Shown piece after piece: positions 7,518-14,394 of a DNA stretch of 16,280 nucleotides (positions within the stretch are counted from its first letter, which is position 1; each line of letters opens with the position of its first letter). Made by a program: the position numbers and the translations under genes. The stretch lies in contig DAOUBA010000103.1 of NCBI GenBank assembly GCA_034432855.1, positions 1 to 16,280 on the forward strand. Direction: 5' to 3'. This stretch comes from DAOUBA01 sp034432855. Lineage in GTDB: Bacteria; Chloroflexota; Anaerolineae; B4-G1. The notes under the pieces are model-generated. The model was not told the origin of the DNA. It did no database searches and saw only the letters and a program-made list of their open reading frames with translations.

Positions 7518-8066
7518 CTACCGTGCACAGACCTCCTCCTTGAGCACTCCGACAAAGGGCAAGTTGCGGTACTCCTCGCCAAAGTCCAAACCATACCCCA
7601 CCACGAACTCGTCCGGCACCTCGAAACCCACAAAGTCGAGCGGCACGTTCACTTCGCGGCGCGAGGGCTTGCTCAACAGTGCGCATACCCGCAGGCTGGC
7701 AGGCTTGCGCGTCTGCAGGTTGCGCGTGATGTACTGTAGCGTGCGGCCAGAGTCAACAATGTCCTCTACGATCAGCACGTGCCGTCCTTCGATGTTCTGT
7801 TCCAGGTCCAACAGGATACGCACAACGCCGCTACTCTTCGTTCCCGCGCCGTAGGAAGAGACCTCCATAAAGTCCACTTCGTGCCGCATCTCCAGGCGGC
7901 GAGTGAGATCGGCCAGGAATACGAAGGCGCCCTTGAGCACACAGACGAGGAGCGGACGGTCATCGTCGGTGTAGGTCGCGTTGATGGCATGCGCCAGTTC
8001 TGCCACTCGCGCCTGTAACTCTTGTTCCGGTATCAGCACTTGGGCGATATCGTCTCGCAGTCCCAT
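7518..8066 (-). CDS. hpt: Hypoxanthine phosphoribosyltransferase (paralogue 1)
   Basis: A 182-residue purine salvage enzyme that transfers phosphoribose from PRPP to hypoxanthine or guanine. PRPP loop VLIVEDIVDSGRTL at residues 97-110 with the catalytic Glu-Asp pair 101-102. PPi loop LLVCVLKGAFVF. The flexible loop SYGAGTKSSG is canonical for bacterial Hpt. C-terminal block KPSRR...VGFEVPDEFVVGYGLDF with Phe at the purine-stacking position. ATG at 8066 has AGGGG a few bases upstream; a TTG at 8072 is an alternative. It is the third gene of a tdk-hpt-hpt group, starting 37 bases after the second hpt copy. Confidence 0.93.
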   Translation of the reverse strand: MGLRDDIAQVLIPEQELQARVAELAHAINATYTDDDRPLLVCVLKGAFVFLADLTRRLEMRHEVDFMEVSSYGAGTKSSGVVRILLDLEQNIEGRHVLIVEDIVDSGRTLQYITRNLQTRKPASLRVCALLSKPSRREVNVPLDFVGFEVPDEFVVGYGLDFGEEYRNLPFVGVLKEEVCAR

Positions 8067-8103
8067 TTCCAACCCCTAGTCCCTGATGCTCAGCCCCTGG
8101 TCT

Positions 8104-8661
8104 CTAGGCATATACTTCTCGCCTCAAAGCGCCAATATACGGCAGGGTGCGGAAACGATCGGCGTAATCCAACCCATACCCCACCACCCACACATCAGGG
8201 ATCTCGAAACCCAGATAGTCTACCGGCACCTCGATCTTGCGGCGCTCCGGCTTGCTGAGCAGGACACAGGTACGCAACGAGGCAGGCTCACGAGCCCGAA
8301 ATATGCGCAGCAGATAATCCAGTGTATAGCCCGTGTCCAGGATATCCTCGATGATCAGCACCTGGCGACCAGTAAGGTTCGTGCGCGTGTCCATGATCAA
8401 GCGCACGGCACCGTCGCTGACCGCGCCTTTATTGTAACTGGAAAGCGCGATAAAGTCCACACGGTGCGGCACACTCAACTGGCGCGCCAGATCGGCCATG
8501 AAGATAAAAGCGCCCTTCAGCACGCCAACCAACACCAGATCGTCAGAATCGGCATAGTCGGCACTCACCTGCGTCGCCAAGTCACGCACCCGCTTCGCGA
8601 TAGTCTCTTCGTCCAACAGCACGCGCTCGATTTCCTCTGGAATCTGCCTATCATTGTTCAT
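8104..8661 (-). CDS. hpt: Hypoxanthine/purine phosphoribosyltransferase (paralogue 2)
   Basis: A 185-residue member of the same family as the neighbouring gene and collinear with it along its whole length. PRPP loop VLIIEDILDTGYTL at 101-114 with Glu105-Asp106; PPi loop VLVGVLKGAFIF. Two regions differ from paralogue 1: the flexible catalytic loop reads SYNKGAVSDG instead of SYGAGTKSSG, and the purine-stacking residue is Trp (PDVWVVGYGLDY) instead of Phe. This suggests a shifted base preference, which I cannot assign. The ATG at 8661 overlaps the end of tdk by 11 bases, indicating translational coupling. Confidence 0.9.
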   Translation of the reverse strand: MNNDRQIPEEIERVLLDEETIAKRVRDLATQVSADYADSDDLVLVGVLKGAFIFMADLARQLSVPHRVDFIALSSYNKGAVSDGAVRLIMDTRTNLTGRQVLIIEDILDTGYTLDYLLRIFRAREPASLRTCVLLSKPERRKIEVPVDYLGFEIPDVWVVGYGLDYADRFRTLPYIGALRREVYA

Positions 8662-9238
8662 TGGTCATCCTGACTCGATGGCAGCCTCTACAACGGGCCT
8701 CGTATACCTCTTTGGCGCCTACCAGGATCACGGGATCGTCGTAGGCCGCCGGCTGGCCGTTGATCAGCCGTTGGGTACGGCTGGCAGGCCCGCCGCACAC
8801 CACACAGATGGCCTGGAGTTTATCCACCCGCTCCGCTCGCGCCATCAGTTCGGGCATCGGCCCAAACGGCTCGCCGCGAAAGTTCAGGTCCAGCCCGGCG
8901 ACGATGACCCGCACGCCACGGTTCGCCAGTTCTTCGCACAGGCTAACCACGTCGTCGTCGAAGAACTGGACTTCATCCAACGCCACCACGGTCGTATCCG
9001 GCTCGATCAGCGTCCGCACCTGGGCTATATCTTCTACCGGCAGCGCTTCGACCTGCAAGCCATTGTGCGAAGTCACTTCCTGCCTGGCGTAGCGCGTGTC
9101 AATCGCCGGCTTAAAGACCTGCACCTTCTGGCGGGCGATCTGGGCGCGGCGCACTCGCCGGATCAACTCCTCTGTCTTGCCGGAGAACATGCTGCCACAG
9201 ATTACCTCGATCCATCCGCCGGTCGGTTTACTGTACAT
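8651..9238 (-). CDS. tdk: Thymidine kinase (type II, TK1-like)
   Basis: A 195-residue thymidine kinase, phosphorylating thymidine to dTMP with ATP in pyrimidine salvage. P-loop GSMFSGKT at residues 15-22. ALDEVQFF with the catalytic Glu at 89. GLDLNFRGEPFGPMPELM is the lasso-region precursor. Zinc site C145-x-x-C148 and C183-x-x-C186. AYDDPVILVGAKEVYEARCRGCH is the substrate-binding end. Length is normal and all key residues are present. The start is supported by AGGGAGGG about 6 bases upstream of the ATG. It is first of the salvage cluster tdk-hpt-hpt, downstream of the rplU-rpmA-rpmE group and separated from it by a likely terminator. Confidence 0.96.
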   Translation of the reverse strand: MYSKPTGGWIEVICGSMFSGKTEELIRRVRRAQIARQKVQVFKPAIDTRYARQEVTSHNGLQVEALPVEDIAQVRTLIEPDTTVVALDEVQFFDDDVVSLCEELANRGVRVIVAGLDLNFRGEPFGPMPELMARAERVDKLQAICVVCGGPASRTQRLINGQPAAYDDPVILVGAKEVYEARCRGCHRVRMTNEQ

Positions 9239-9255
9239 TGTGCGCCCTCCCTAGC

Positions 9256-9279
9256 AGTCGCGCTATGGAAAGCGCGGCT
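9256..9279 (-). repeat. Hairpin just upstream of tdk
   Basis: CGCGCT (9259-9264) and AGCGCG (9271-9276) pair perfectly around a 6-base loop. The stem extends to nine pairs (9256-9258 with 9277-9279, including one G-T). It lies about 20 bases before the tdk start and could act on tdk mRNA stability or translation. Confidence 0.55.
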
Positions 9280-9280
9280 A

Positions 9281-9320
9281 CCACAACAAAACAGGGGCAG
9301 ATGCACAAACACCTGCCCCT
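9281..9320 (-). terminator. Probable intrinsic terminator after rpmE
   Basis: On the minus strand AGGGGCAG and CTGCCCCT (9320-9313 and 9300-9293) form a perfect 8-bp GC-rich stem with a 12-base loop. It is followed by GTTTTGTTG, a T-rich though interrupted tail. It starts 22 bases after the rpmE stop, the expected place to end the ribosomal-protein transcript or reduce read-through into tdk. Confidence 0.6.
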
Positions 9321-9341
9321 ACCTGTTGCCGGTTCCGCTTC

Positions 9342-9833
9342 CTAATCCTCCGCTGTTCCAGCCTCTTCTATCTCAACCCGGTCGCCCGGCAAGACGAATC
9401 CGCGCGCGCGCAGTTGCTTCTTCAACGTCGCCAGCGACTTGAGGCCAAAGCCCTTGAGATCGGTCAGCGTCTCGTCGCCCGCTTCCAACCTGGCCAACAC
9501 GTCACCCACGGTCTTGATACCCGCGCCGGCCAACACGGCCTGCGTCCGAGGACCGAGTTCGAGTTCCGTAATCGGCAGTTCTGGAGACGTCGCCAACGAC
9601 TTGCGTCGTTCCTCCTCGGCGATGACATCACCGCGGCGTTCCAGTTTCCTCATGAAGCGATCTACCTGCCCGCCGGCGTCCACGATGCGTTGCTCGCCAG
9701 TGAAGAACGGATGGCACTTGGAGCAAATGTCGGTATGGAGCACCGGCACCGTCGCACCAACGCTCCAGGTATTGCCGCAGGCGCAGATCACCTGGGCAGC
9801 GGGATAGAATTGAGGGTGAATTCCTGCCTTCAT
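9342..9833 (-). CDS. rpmE: Ribosomal protein L31 fused to an RNA polymerase alpha-CTD-like domain
   Basis: A 163-residue protein, about twice the usual L31 length. Residues 1-70 are a zinc-type L31 of the large ribosomal subunit: MKAGIHPQFYP, metal ligands C17, C19, C37 and C40, then HPFFTG and DRFMRK. After a charged linker (about 71-85), residues 86-148 read like the helix-hairpin-helix C-terminal domain of RNA polymerase alpha: ITELELGPRTQAVLAGAGI, TVGDVL, LKGFGLKSLATLKKQL, RGF. Aligned by eye to E. coli alpha, Arg265, Gly296, Lys298 and Ser299 of the DNA-binding face are kept as R96, G130, K132 and S133; Asn268 is Ala. The reading frame is continuous, so this is not a frameshift artefact. 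It starts 10 bases after the rpmA stop. The ATG at 9833 follows AGGAAATG. Confidence 0.93.
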   Translation of the reverse strand: MKAGIHPQFYPAAQVICACGNTWSVGATVPVLHTDICSKCHPFFTGEQRIVDAGGQVDRFMRKLERRGDVIAEEERRKSLATSPELPITELELGPRTQAVLAGAGIKTVGDVLARLEAGDETLTDLKGFGLKSLATLKKQLRARGFVLPGDRVEIEEAGTAED

Positions 9834-9843
9834 AGGTCATTTC

Positions 9844-10098
9844 CTACGCAGGGTAGACGCTCACGCACCTGCGCCCTCCCCGGACGTACTCGTAGCGGAC
9901 GAGGCCATCGGCAGTGGCAAACAAGGTGAAATCCTTGCCCATCCCCACATTGTTCCCCGGCTTGATGCGCATCCCGCGCTGCCGAACGAGAATGTTGCCT
10001 GCCCGCACGATCTCGCCGCCGTATCTTTTCACACCCAAACGCTTGGAACGACTGTCGCGCCCGTTGCGACTGCTGCCGCCACCTTTCTTGTGCGCCAT
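9844..10098 (-). CDS. rpmA: 50S ribosomal protein L27
   Basis: An 84-residue L27, which sits near the peptidyl-transferase centre of the large subunit. The N-terminus MAHKKGGGSSRNGRDS is canonical and already mature, without the cleavable leader found in Firmicutes. It is followed by KRLGVKRYGGE, ILVRQRG, GNNVGMGKDFTLFA and a basic C-terminus ending GGRRCVSVYPA. A strong ribosome-binding site (GGAGGA) lies 6-7 bases before the ATG. It follows rplU by 15 bases and precedes rpmE by 10 bases, so the three are one transcription unit; rplU-rpmA adjacency is nearly universal. Confidence 0.97.
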   Translation of the reverse strand: MAHKKGGGSSRNGRDSRSKRLGVKRYGGEIVRAGNILVRQRGMRIKPGNNVGMGKDFTLFATADGLVRYEYVRGGRRCVSVYPA

Positions 10099-10113
10099 TT
10101 CACGTCCTCCTCA

Positions 10114-10425
10114 CTACATCACGATCTCGTCCACCCGCAGGCGCGTGTAATTCTGCCGGTGCCCGGCACGCCTGCGATAGCGTTCCTTCGGACGATACTT
10201 GAACACGCGAATCTTGGGCCCCTTTTCCTGCGAGATCACGGTCGCCAACACCCTGGCCTTCTTGACCACAGGCTGACCGATTCTGACGTCCTCGCCATCG
10301 GCCACCAGCAGAACTTGATTCAACTCCAACTGTTGGCCGACCTGGGCGGGCACTCGCTCGACCAAGAGCGTATTGCCCACTTCGGCCCGGTACTGCCGTG
10401 CGCCTGATTTGACCACTGCGTACAC
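10114..10425 (-). CDS. rplU: 50S ribosomal protein L21
   Basis: A 103-residue L21, which binds 23S rRNA in the large subunit. Seen: YAVVKSGARQYRAEVG at the N-terminus, then KGPKIRVFKYRPKERYRRRAGHRQNYTRLRV, the conserved basic RNA-binding end. Length is normal. It begins with GTG; AGGGAGG (10434-10440) is 8 bases upstream and fixes this start. It is the first gene after a consensus promoter and a GC-rich leader hairpin, and is followed directly by rpmA. Confidence 0.97.
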   Translation of the reverse strand: MYAVVKSGARQYRAEVGNTLLVERVPAQVGQQLELNQVLLVADGEDVRIGQPVVKKARVLATVISQEKGPKIRVFKYRPKERYRRRAGHRQNYTRLRVDEIVM

Positions 10426-10454
10426 GACGATAACCTCCCTTAAGCACGATAGGA

Positions 10455-10476
10455 GGCCGCGCCTGTGGGCCCGGCC
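10455..10476 (-). promoter_or_regulatory. Leader hairpin upstream of rplU
   Basis: In the untranslated leader a 22-base segment folds into eight G-C pairs with one G-G mismatch and a CACA loop. It lies about 14 bases before the rplU ribosome-binding site. Ribosomal-protein leaders often hold autoregulatory structures, but I do not recognise a named L21 leader motif here. Confidence 0.5.
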
Positions 10477-10487
10477 ACCATAGAAAT

Positions 10488-10515
10488 ATTATAGCGAATC
10501 TCGTGCTTTTGTCAA
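10488..10515 (-). promoter_or_regulatory. Consensus sigma70-type promoter of rplU-rpmA-rpmE
   Basis: On the minus strand a perfect TTGACA (10515-10510) and perfect TATAAT (10493-10488) are separated by 16 bases. Transcription should start near 10481, giving a leader of about 55 bases before the GTG of rplU. This is the strongest promoter in the window, as expected for ribosomal proteins. Confidence 0.88.
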
Positions 10516-10561
10516 CCGGCGGCAACCGCCACGGGCACGAAAACTTGTGGCGGGCGAACGT

Positions 10562-11248
10562 TCAGGTCAATCGGCTACCCTGCGCTGTCAACAAGCGCCG
10601 CCGGTGAAAGCGCGCGAAGGCTGACCCCATCCCCAACACTTCCAACACCGCCTCCGGTCGCGCCGTGGCACCCTCGCGGGCCGCAAGTTGCATCCCCAAC
10701 ACGATCTCGCCCTCACCTGCCGCTTCCAACCACAATCGCTCAATCAACCGGCGCAGGTCATAGCGCCGCCCGCGTCGCTCTTGCGGCAATTCTGCCGCCG
10801 CCAGCAGCCGCTCGATGCGCGCCTCGACCTCGTCTGCCGGTTCACCCCACTCGACCGTCACGAGATACTCTGCCGCCACGACCTGCCTCGGCAACGCCGG
10901 TTCCTTCTCCTCCACCTGACAGACCTGCCTCACCCGCAGCCCATCCGGCAACACCGAGGCCAATACTTCAGCAACCCCCTCATTCCGCCCTCTCCTCATC
11001 TCCTCCCCCCCCCTGCTCCCAGGCTCCCCCGCTCCAGCCTCCAGCCACACGTCCAGCGTCTCCGCCTCGCCGGTATGCCCCAGCGGCAGAGCCGCCGCCA
11101 GTTGCAGTCTGGCGCGCGGATTAAAGCCGCCGGAGTAGGCCAATGGCAGCGCGGCCCGGCGCAGGCTGCGCTCCCACACCCGCATCAAGTCCAGATGCGA
11201 CGTATAGGTCAGGGGGCCGTCTTTCGAGAAAGTGATACGTAAGCGCAA
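10562..11248 (-). CDS. DUF2344 radical SAM-linked protein (TIGR03936-like)
   Basis: A 229-residue member of the DUF2344 family, found as a partner of, or fused to the C-terminus of, a B12-domain radical SAM protein; the function is unknown. The N-terminal signature RLRITFSKDGPLTYTSHLDLMRVWERSLRR is split by eye into RITFSKDGPL and SHLDLMRVWERSLRRA, followed by LPLAYSGGFNPRARLQLAAALPLG and GEAETLDVWLE. Residues about 71-92 are a purine-rich, low-complexity stretch (Gly, Glu, Arg) that looks inserted. The TTG at 11248 was chosen because GGGGAG lies 7 bases upstream and it gives the family's normal N-terminus; GTG codons at 11263 and 11284 would only add unconserved residues. The radical SAM partner is present at 12530-14383 but is separated by an aminopeptidase gene. 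Confidence 0.85.
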   Translation of the reverse strand: MRLRITFSKDGPLTYTSHLDLMRVWERSLRRAALPLAYSGGFNPRARLQLAAALPLGHTGEAETLDVWLEAGAGEPGSRGGEEMRRGRNEGVAEVLASVLPDGLRVRQVCQVEEKEPALPRQVVAAEYLVTVEWGEPADEVEARIERLLAAAELPQERRGRRYDLRRLIERLWLEAAGEGEIVLGMQLAAREGATARPEAVLEVLGMGSAFARFHRRRLLTAQGSRLT

Positions 11249-11264
11249 AGAAGCGCTCCCCACG

Positions 11265-11297
11265 GAACACGCAACACGAAGCACGTATTGCGTATTC
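11265..11297 (-). repeat. Hairpin upstream of the DUF2344 gene
   Basis: Two 13-base arms (11265-11277 and 11285-11297) match as inverted repeats with two transitions. In the minus-strand RNA both become G-U pairs, so the stem is continuous at 13 pairs with a 7-base loop. It fills the gap between the M29 stop and the DUF2344 ribosome-binding site. There is no T-run, so it is not an obvious terminator. Confidence 0.65.
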
Positions 11298-11302
11298 TGT
11301 AA

Positions 11303-12412
11303 TCAGAACTCGATCACGAACTTGCCGTTCTTGTACAGCAGTTCGTCGTCCACCCAGATTTCCCCACCCTCGCGCAGGTCGCAGATCATGTCCCAGTGAA
11401 TGGCCGATTCGTTCTTGCCACCGGTTTCCGGGTAACTTGCGCCCAGCGCCATGTGGAAACTGCCGCCAATCTTTTCGTCGAACAGGATCTGGCGGGTGAA
11501 ACGCGTGATGCGCTCGTTGGTGCCGATGGCAAACTCGCCCACCCGACGCGCACCTTCGTCGGTGTCGAGCGTCTTGAGCAGGAAATCCTCGTTCTTCTCG
11601 GCAGTGGCTTTCACCACCCGGCCGCCCTCGAACCACAGCCGCACGCCGGTTACCTCGCGCTCCTGGTGAATGGCCGGGTACGAGAAGTAGACGTGTCCCT
11701 CGACGCTATCCTCCACCGGGCCGGTAAAGATTTCCCCGTCGGGCATGTTCATCTTACCGTCGCAGTTGACGAACGAGCGTCCGGCGATGCTCAGGCACAG
11801 GTCCGTCTCCCGGCCGACGACGCGCACCCGTTCCTTGCCCCTGAGCCAGTCCACGATCTTTTGCTGACGTGCCGAAAAGCGCCGCCAGTAGCCCACCGGA
11901 TCATCCATGTCTGGCAGGCATGCACCATAGACGAAATCCTCGTACTCGCTCAACCCCATCTCGGCATCTTGCGCATAGGCGTTGGTCGGGAATAACGTGC
12001 CCACCCAACGCAATGCTCCCGTCGCCGAGCGCTGCATAAAGACCTTGAACAGTTCACCGAGGGCCTGGTTCTGCAGTACCATCCGGGCCGGGTCTACGTT
12101 GCTCAGCGACCTGGTGTTCTCGGCGCCCCGGATGGTGATGCGCACGTCGTAGGTCTCCATCAGCAGGGCGAGCGGCTCTGGAACGTGCTGCAATTGCTTG
12201 TCCGAAGCGTAGCGGAACAGCAACTCGCTCGTGCCGGGCAGGGAGGCCAGCAGAAAAGGATGTCCCCCGGCCTGCAGCACTTTGGCGTAAACCGCCTTCA
12301 ACAGCGGCTCGGCCAGGGAATCGCCGTTGATCCAGACCTTGTCACCTGGGCGGACTGCAACAGAGTAGTTGACCAGAACGTCGGCCAGTTTTTCGATGCG
12401 TGGGTCGGTCAT
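11303..12412 (-). CDS. M29 family aminopeptidase (AmpS/AmpT/PepS-like)
   Basis: A 369-residue metallo-aminopeptidase, normal family length; these cytosolic enzymes release N-terminal residues from peptides using two metal ions. Opening block: IEKLADVLVNYSVAVRPGDKVWING. Probable metal ligands follow the family pattern: E227 in MPDGEIFTGP, E300 in NERI, H320 in GGSFHMALG, and H339 with D341 in IHWDM. The ATG at 12412 has AAAGGAA 6-7 bases upstream. That ribosome-binding site can pair perfectly with GTTCCTTT further upstream (see the separate entry). A TTGACA at 12516-12521 may be the -35 of its own promoter, but no good -10 follows. It sits between the radical SAM gene and its usual partner DUF2344 gene. 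Confidence 0.93.
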   Translation of the reverse strand: MTDPRIEKLADVLVNYSVAVRPGDKVWINGDSLAEPLLKAVYAKVLQAGGHPFLLASLPGTSELLFRYASDKQLQHVPEPLALLMETYDVRITIRGAENTRSLSNVDPARMVLQNQALGELFKVFMQRSATGALRWVGTLFPTNAYAQDAEMGLSEYEDFVYGACLPDMDDPVGYWRRFSARQQKIVDWLRGKERVRVVGRETDLCLSIAGRSFVNCDGKMNMPDGEIFTGPVEDSVEGHVYFSYPAIHQEREVTGVRLWFEGGRVVKATAEKNEDFLLKTLDTDEGARRVGEFAIGTNERITRFTRQILFDEKIGGSFHMALGASYPETGGKNESAIHWDMICDLREGGEIWVDDELLYKNGKFVIEF

Positions 12413-12417
12413 TGTTG

Positions 12418-12470
12418 GTTCCTTTCAGTTAGTGATTGGTGATTATTGATCTTTAGGTAGATAAAGGAAC
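12418..12470 (-). promoter_or_regulatory. Possible ribosome-site-masking hairpin before the M29 gene
   Basis: In minus-strand RNA the leader segment GTTCCTTT (12470-12463) is an exact 8-base complement of AAAGGAAC (12425-12418), which contains the Shine-Dalgarno sequence of the aminopeptidase. The 37-base loop between them is A/T-rich and includes short imperfect direct repeats around GATTGGTGATTATTGAT. Pairing would hide the ribosome-binding site. Confidence 0.4.
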
Positions 12471-12529
12471 ATCTCGCCTAAAAATGCGCCCGAATCTGGG
12501 ATAGTAATGTTCCATTGTCAACACGAGAA

Positions 12530-14383
12530 TCAATAGGAATTAGGGGCTGGGCAGCGCCATTCGTCTGACCAGGAACTGCCAAAGGCGGTCAGGATGCCGC
12601 AGGCGTGACATCGCTCGCGGCAGTCGGCCAGCGTCTCACCCTGCTGGCTGCGCCCGTACTCGCGCCACAGGAACTCGCGGCGCACGCCGGTGCTGACAAC
12701 CTCCCAGGGAAAGACCTCGTTGGGCGAACGCTCGCGGTAAGCGTAGAAATCGGGATCGAGACCGACCTCGGCAAAGGCGCGTAGCCAGGCACCCAGGTTG
12801 CGCTGTTCGTCCCAGCCGTCGAAGCGCGCGCCGTGCTCCCACGCCCGCTGCACCACGGCACCCAGCCGCCGGTCGCCCCGCGACAAGACCGCCTCCAGGA
12901 GCGTCGCCTGATGATCGCTGTAATCCAACTTGAGGCCGCCCCCGCGCAATTCGCGCCGCAGCAGCGCCTGCCTCTCGCGCACCGCGCCCTCCGGCACCAG
13001 CCCCACCCATTGGAACGGCGTATGCGGCTTGGGCACGAAGGTGTTGACGCTGACGTTGACCTGCGCCTGCCGCCCGTGCACCCTGCGCCCCACCGCCCGC
13101 ACCGCCCGCGTCAGGTCGGCGATGGCGGCCACGTCGTCCATCCGCTCACCCGGCAGCCCGATCATAAAGTACAACTTGATCGTGCGCCAGCCGCGCTCGA
13201 ACACCTCGCGTGCCACGTCGAGCATCTGGTCGGTGGCGATAGGCTTGTTGATGGCAGCGCGCAGCCGCTCGGTAGCCGCCTCCGGCGCGAAGGTGAAGCC
13301 CGTATGCCGCCCCTGTGCCACCGCCTCGGCCAGCGCGACGGAGAAACTGTCGGCACGCAAGGCGGGCAGCGAGATCGAAAGATGCGCGCTGCCGAATCGT
13401 TCCATGATCGCCTGCACCAACCGTTCGATGCCGGAATAGTCGGATGACGAGAGCGAGAGCAGGCCCACTTCCTCGAAGCCGGTCTGGGGCAGGATTGCCT
13501 CAATCGCCGCCAACACCTCCTCGACGGGCCGCTCGCGCACCGGGCGCACGACCATCCCGGCGTGGCAGAAGCGACAGCCACGGGTACAGCCGCGCTGGAT
13601 CTCGACCGTCGCGCGGTTGTGCGTCACATCCACGTTGGGCACGAGCAACCGCGTGGGCGGCGGAGGCAGCGGCGAGACGACGCGCTTGAGCACGGGAAAC
13701 GGCACCCCTGGCACATTCGGCCCAATCGCCGTGACTGTTCCATCGTCACCGTAGTACTCATCGTAAAAGCGCGGCACATAGACGCCGGGGATACGCGCAA
13801 GCGCCTCCAATTGCGTTTCCCGTGGCTCACGGCGCGTCTCCCGGTATGTCCGTACGACCTCGACGATGGCCTCCTCGCCGTCGCCGATCACGAAAGCGTC
13901 CACGAAATCAGCCACCGGTTGCGGGTTGAAGGTCGCGTGACCGCCGGCGATAATCAAGGGGTGCTGGTCGTCACGTTCGCTCGCACGCACCGGCAACCCC
14001 GCCAGGTTGAGCATTTCCAGCAGATTGGTATAGAGCAATTCGTGCGGCAGGCTAAAGCCGATGATGTCGAACTCGGTCAGAGGGCGCTTGCTCTCCAGGC
14101 TGTAGAGTGGGATACGCGCCTGGCGCAACGCCGCCAGCATGTCCACCCAGGGCATATAGGCCCGTTCGGCAAGCACGTCGGACCGCGCGTTGAGGACGTC
14201 GTAGAGGATCGCCAAGCCGTGGCTGGACATCCCCAGGTCGTACACGTCGGGGAAGGCCAGGCAGACACGCGTGGGCGTGGTGTCCCAGTCTTTGATGACC
14301 GCGTTGTACTCGCCGCCCACGTAACGGCCCGGTTTTTGCACCGTGGGGAGGATGCGTTCCAGCCGCTTCAGGTCAACTGGCAT
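12530..14383 (-). CDS. B12-binding-like radical SAM protein (TIGR03960-like)
   Basis: A 617-residue radical SAM protein of a widespread family of unknown function. The N-terminal part (about residues 30-220) resembles a cobalamin-binding-type domain: ALAFPDVYDLGMSSHGLAILYDVLN, then FSLPHELLYTNLLEMLNLAGLP and IAGGHATFNPQPVADFVDAFVIGDGE. The [4Fe-4S] cluster motif is C266-x3-C270-x2-C273 (GCTRGCRFCHAG), followed by the barrel with LSLSSSDYSG, FTFAPEAATERLR and LYFMIGLPGE. The C-terminus has another Cys group, DCRERCHACG (about residue 590). The ATG at 14383 fits the family start (MPVDLKRLERILPTVQKPGRYVGGEYN) and has AGGGG about 8 bases upstream; the frame is open further upstream but that region is the end of the CDF gene. 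It follows the CDF gene by 11 bases. Confidence 0.92.
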   Translation of the reverse strand: MPVDLKRLERILPTVQKPGRYVGGEYNAVIKDWDTTPTRVCLAFPDVYDLGMSSHGLAILYDVLNARSDVLAERAYMPWVDMLAALRQARIPLYSLESKRPLTEFDIIGFSLPHELLYTNLLEMLNLAGLPVRASERDDQHPLIIAGGHATFNPQPVADFVDAFVIGDGEEAIVEVVRTYRETRREPRETQLEALARIPGVYVPRFYDEYYGDDGTVTAIGPNVPGVPFPVLKRVVSPLPPPPTRLLVPNVDVTHNRATVEIQRGCTRGCRFCHAGMVVRPVRERPVEEVLAAIEAILPQTGFEEVGLLSLSSSDYSGIERLVQAIMERFGSAHLSISLPALRADSFSVALAEAVAQGRHTGFTFAPEAATERLRAAINKPIATDQMLDVAREVFERGWRTIKLYFMIGLPGERMDDVAAIADLTRAVRAVGRRVHGRQAQVNVSVNTFVPKPHTPFQWVGLVPEGAVRERQALLRRELRGGGLKLDYSDHQATLLEAVLSRGDRRLGAVVQRAWEHGARFDGWDEQRNLGAWLRAFAEVGLDPDFYAYRERSPNEVFPWEVVSTGVRREFLWREYGRSQQGETLADCRERCHACGILTAFGSSWSDEWRCPAPNSY

Positions 14384-14394
14384 ATCACGAGCCC

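Noticed and set aside
10100..10525. Minus-strand frame of 141 codons across rplU
   Set aside because: It overlaps L21 in another frame and begins inside the promoter.
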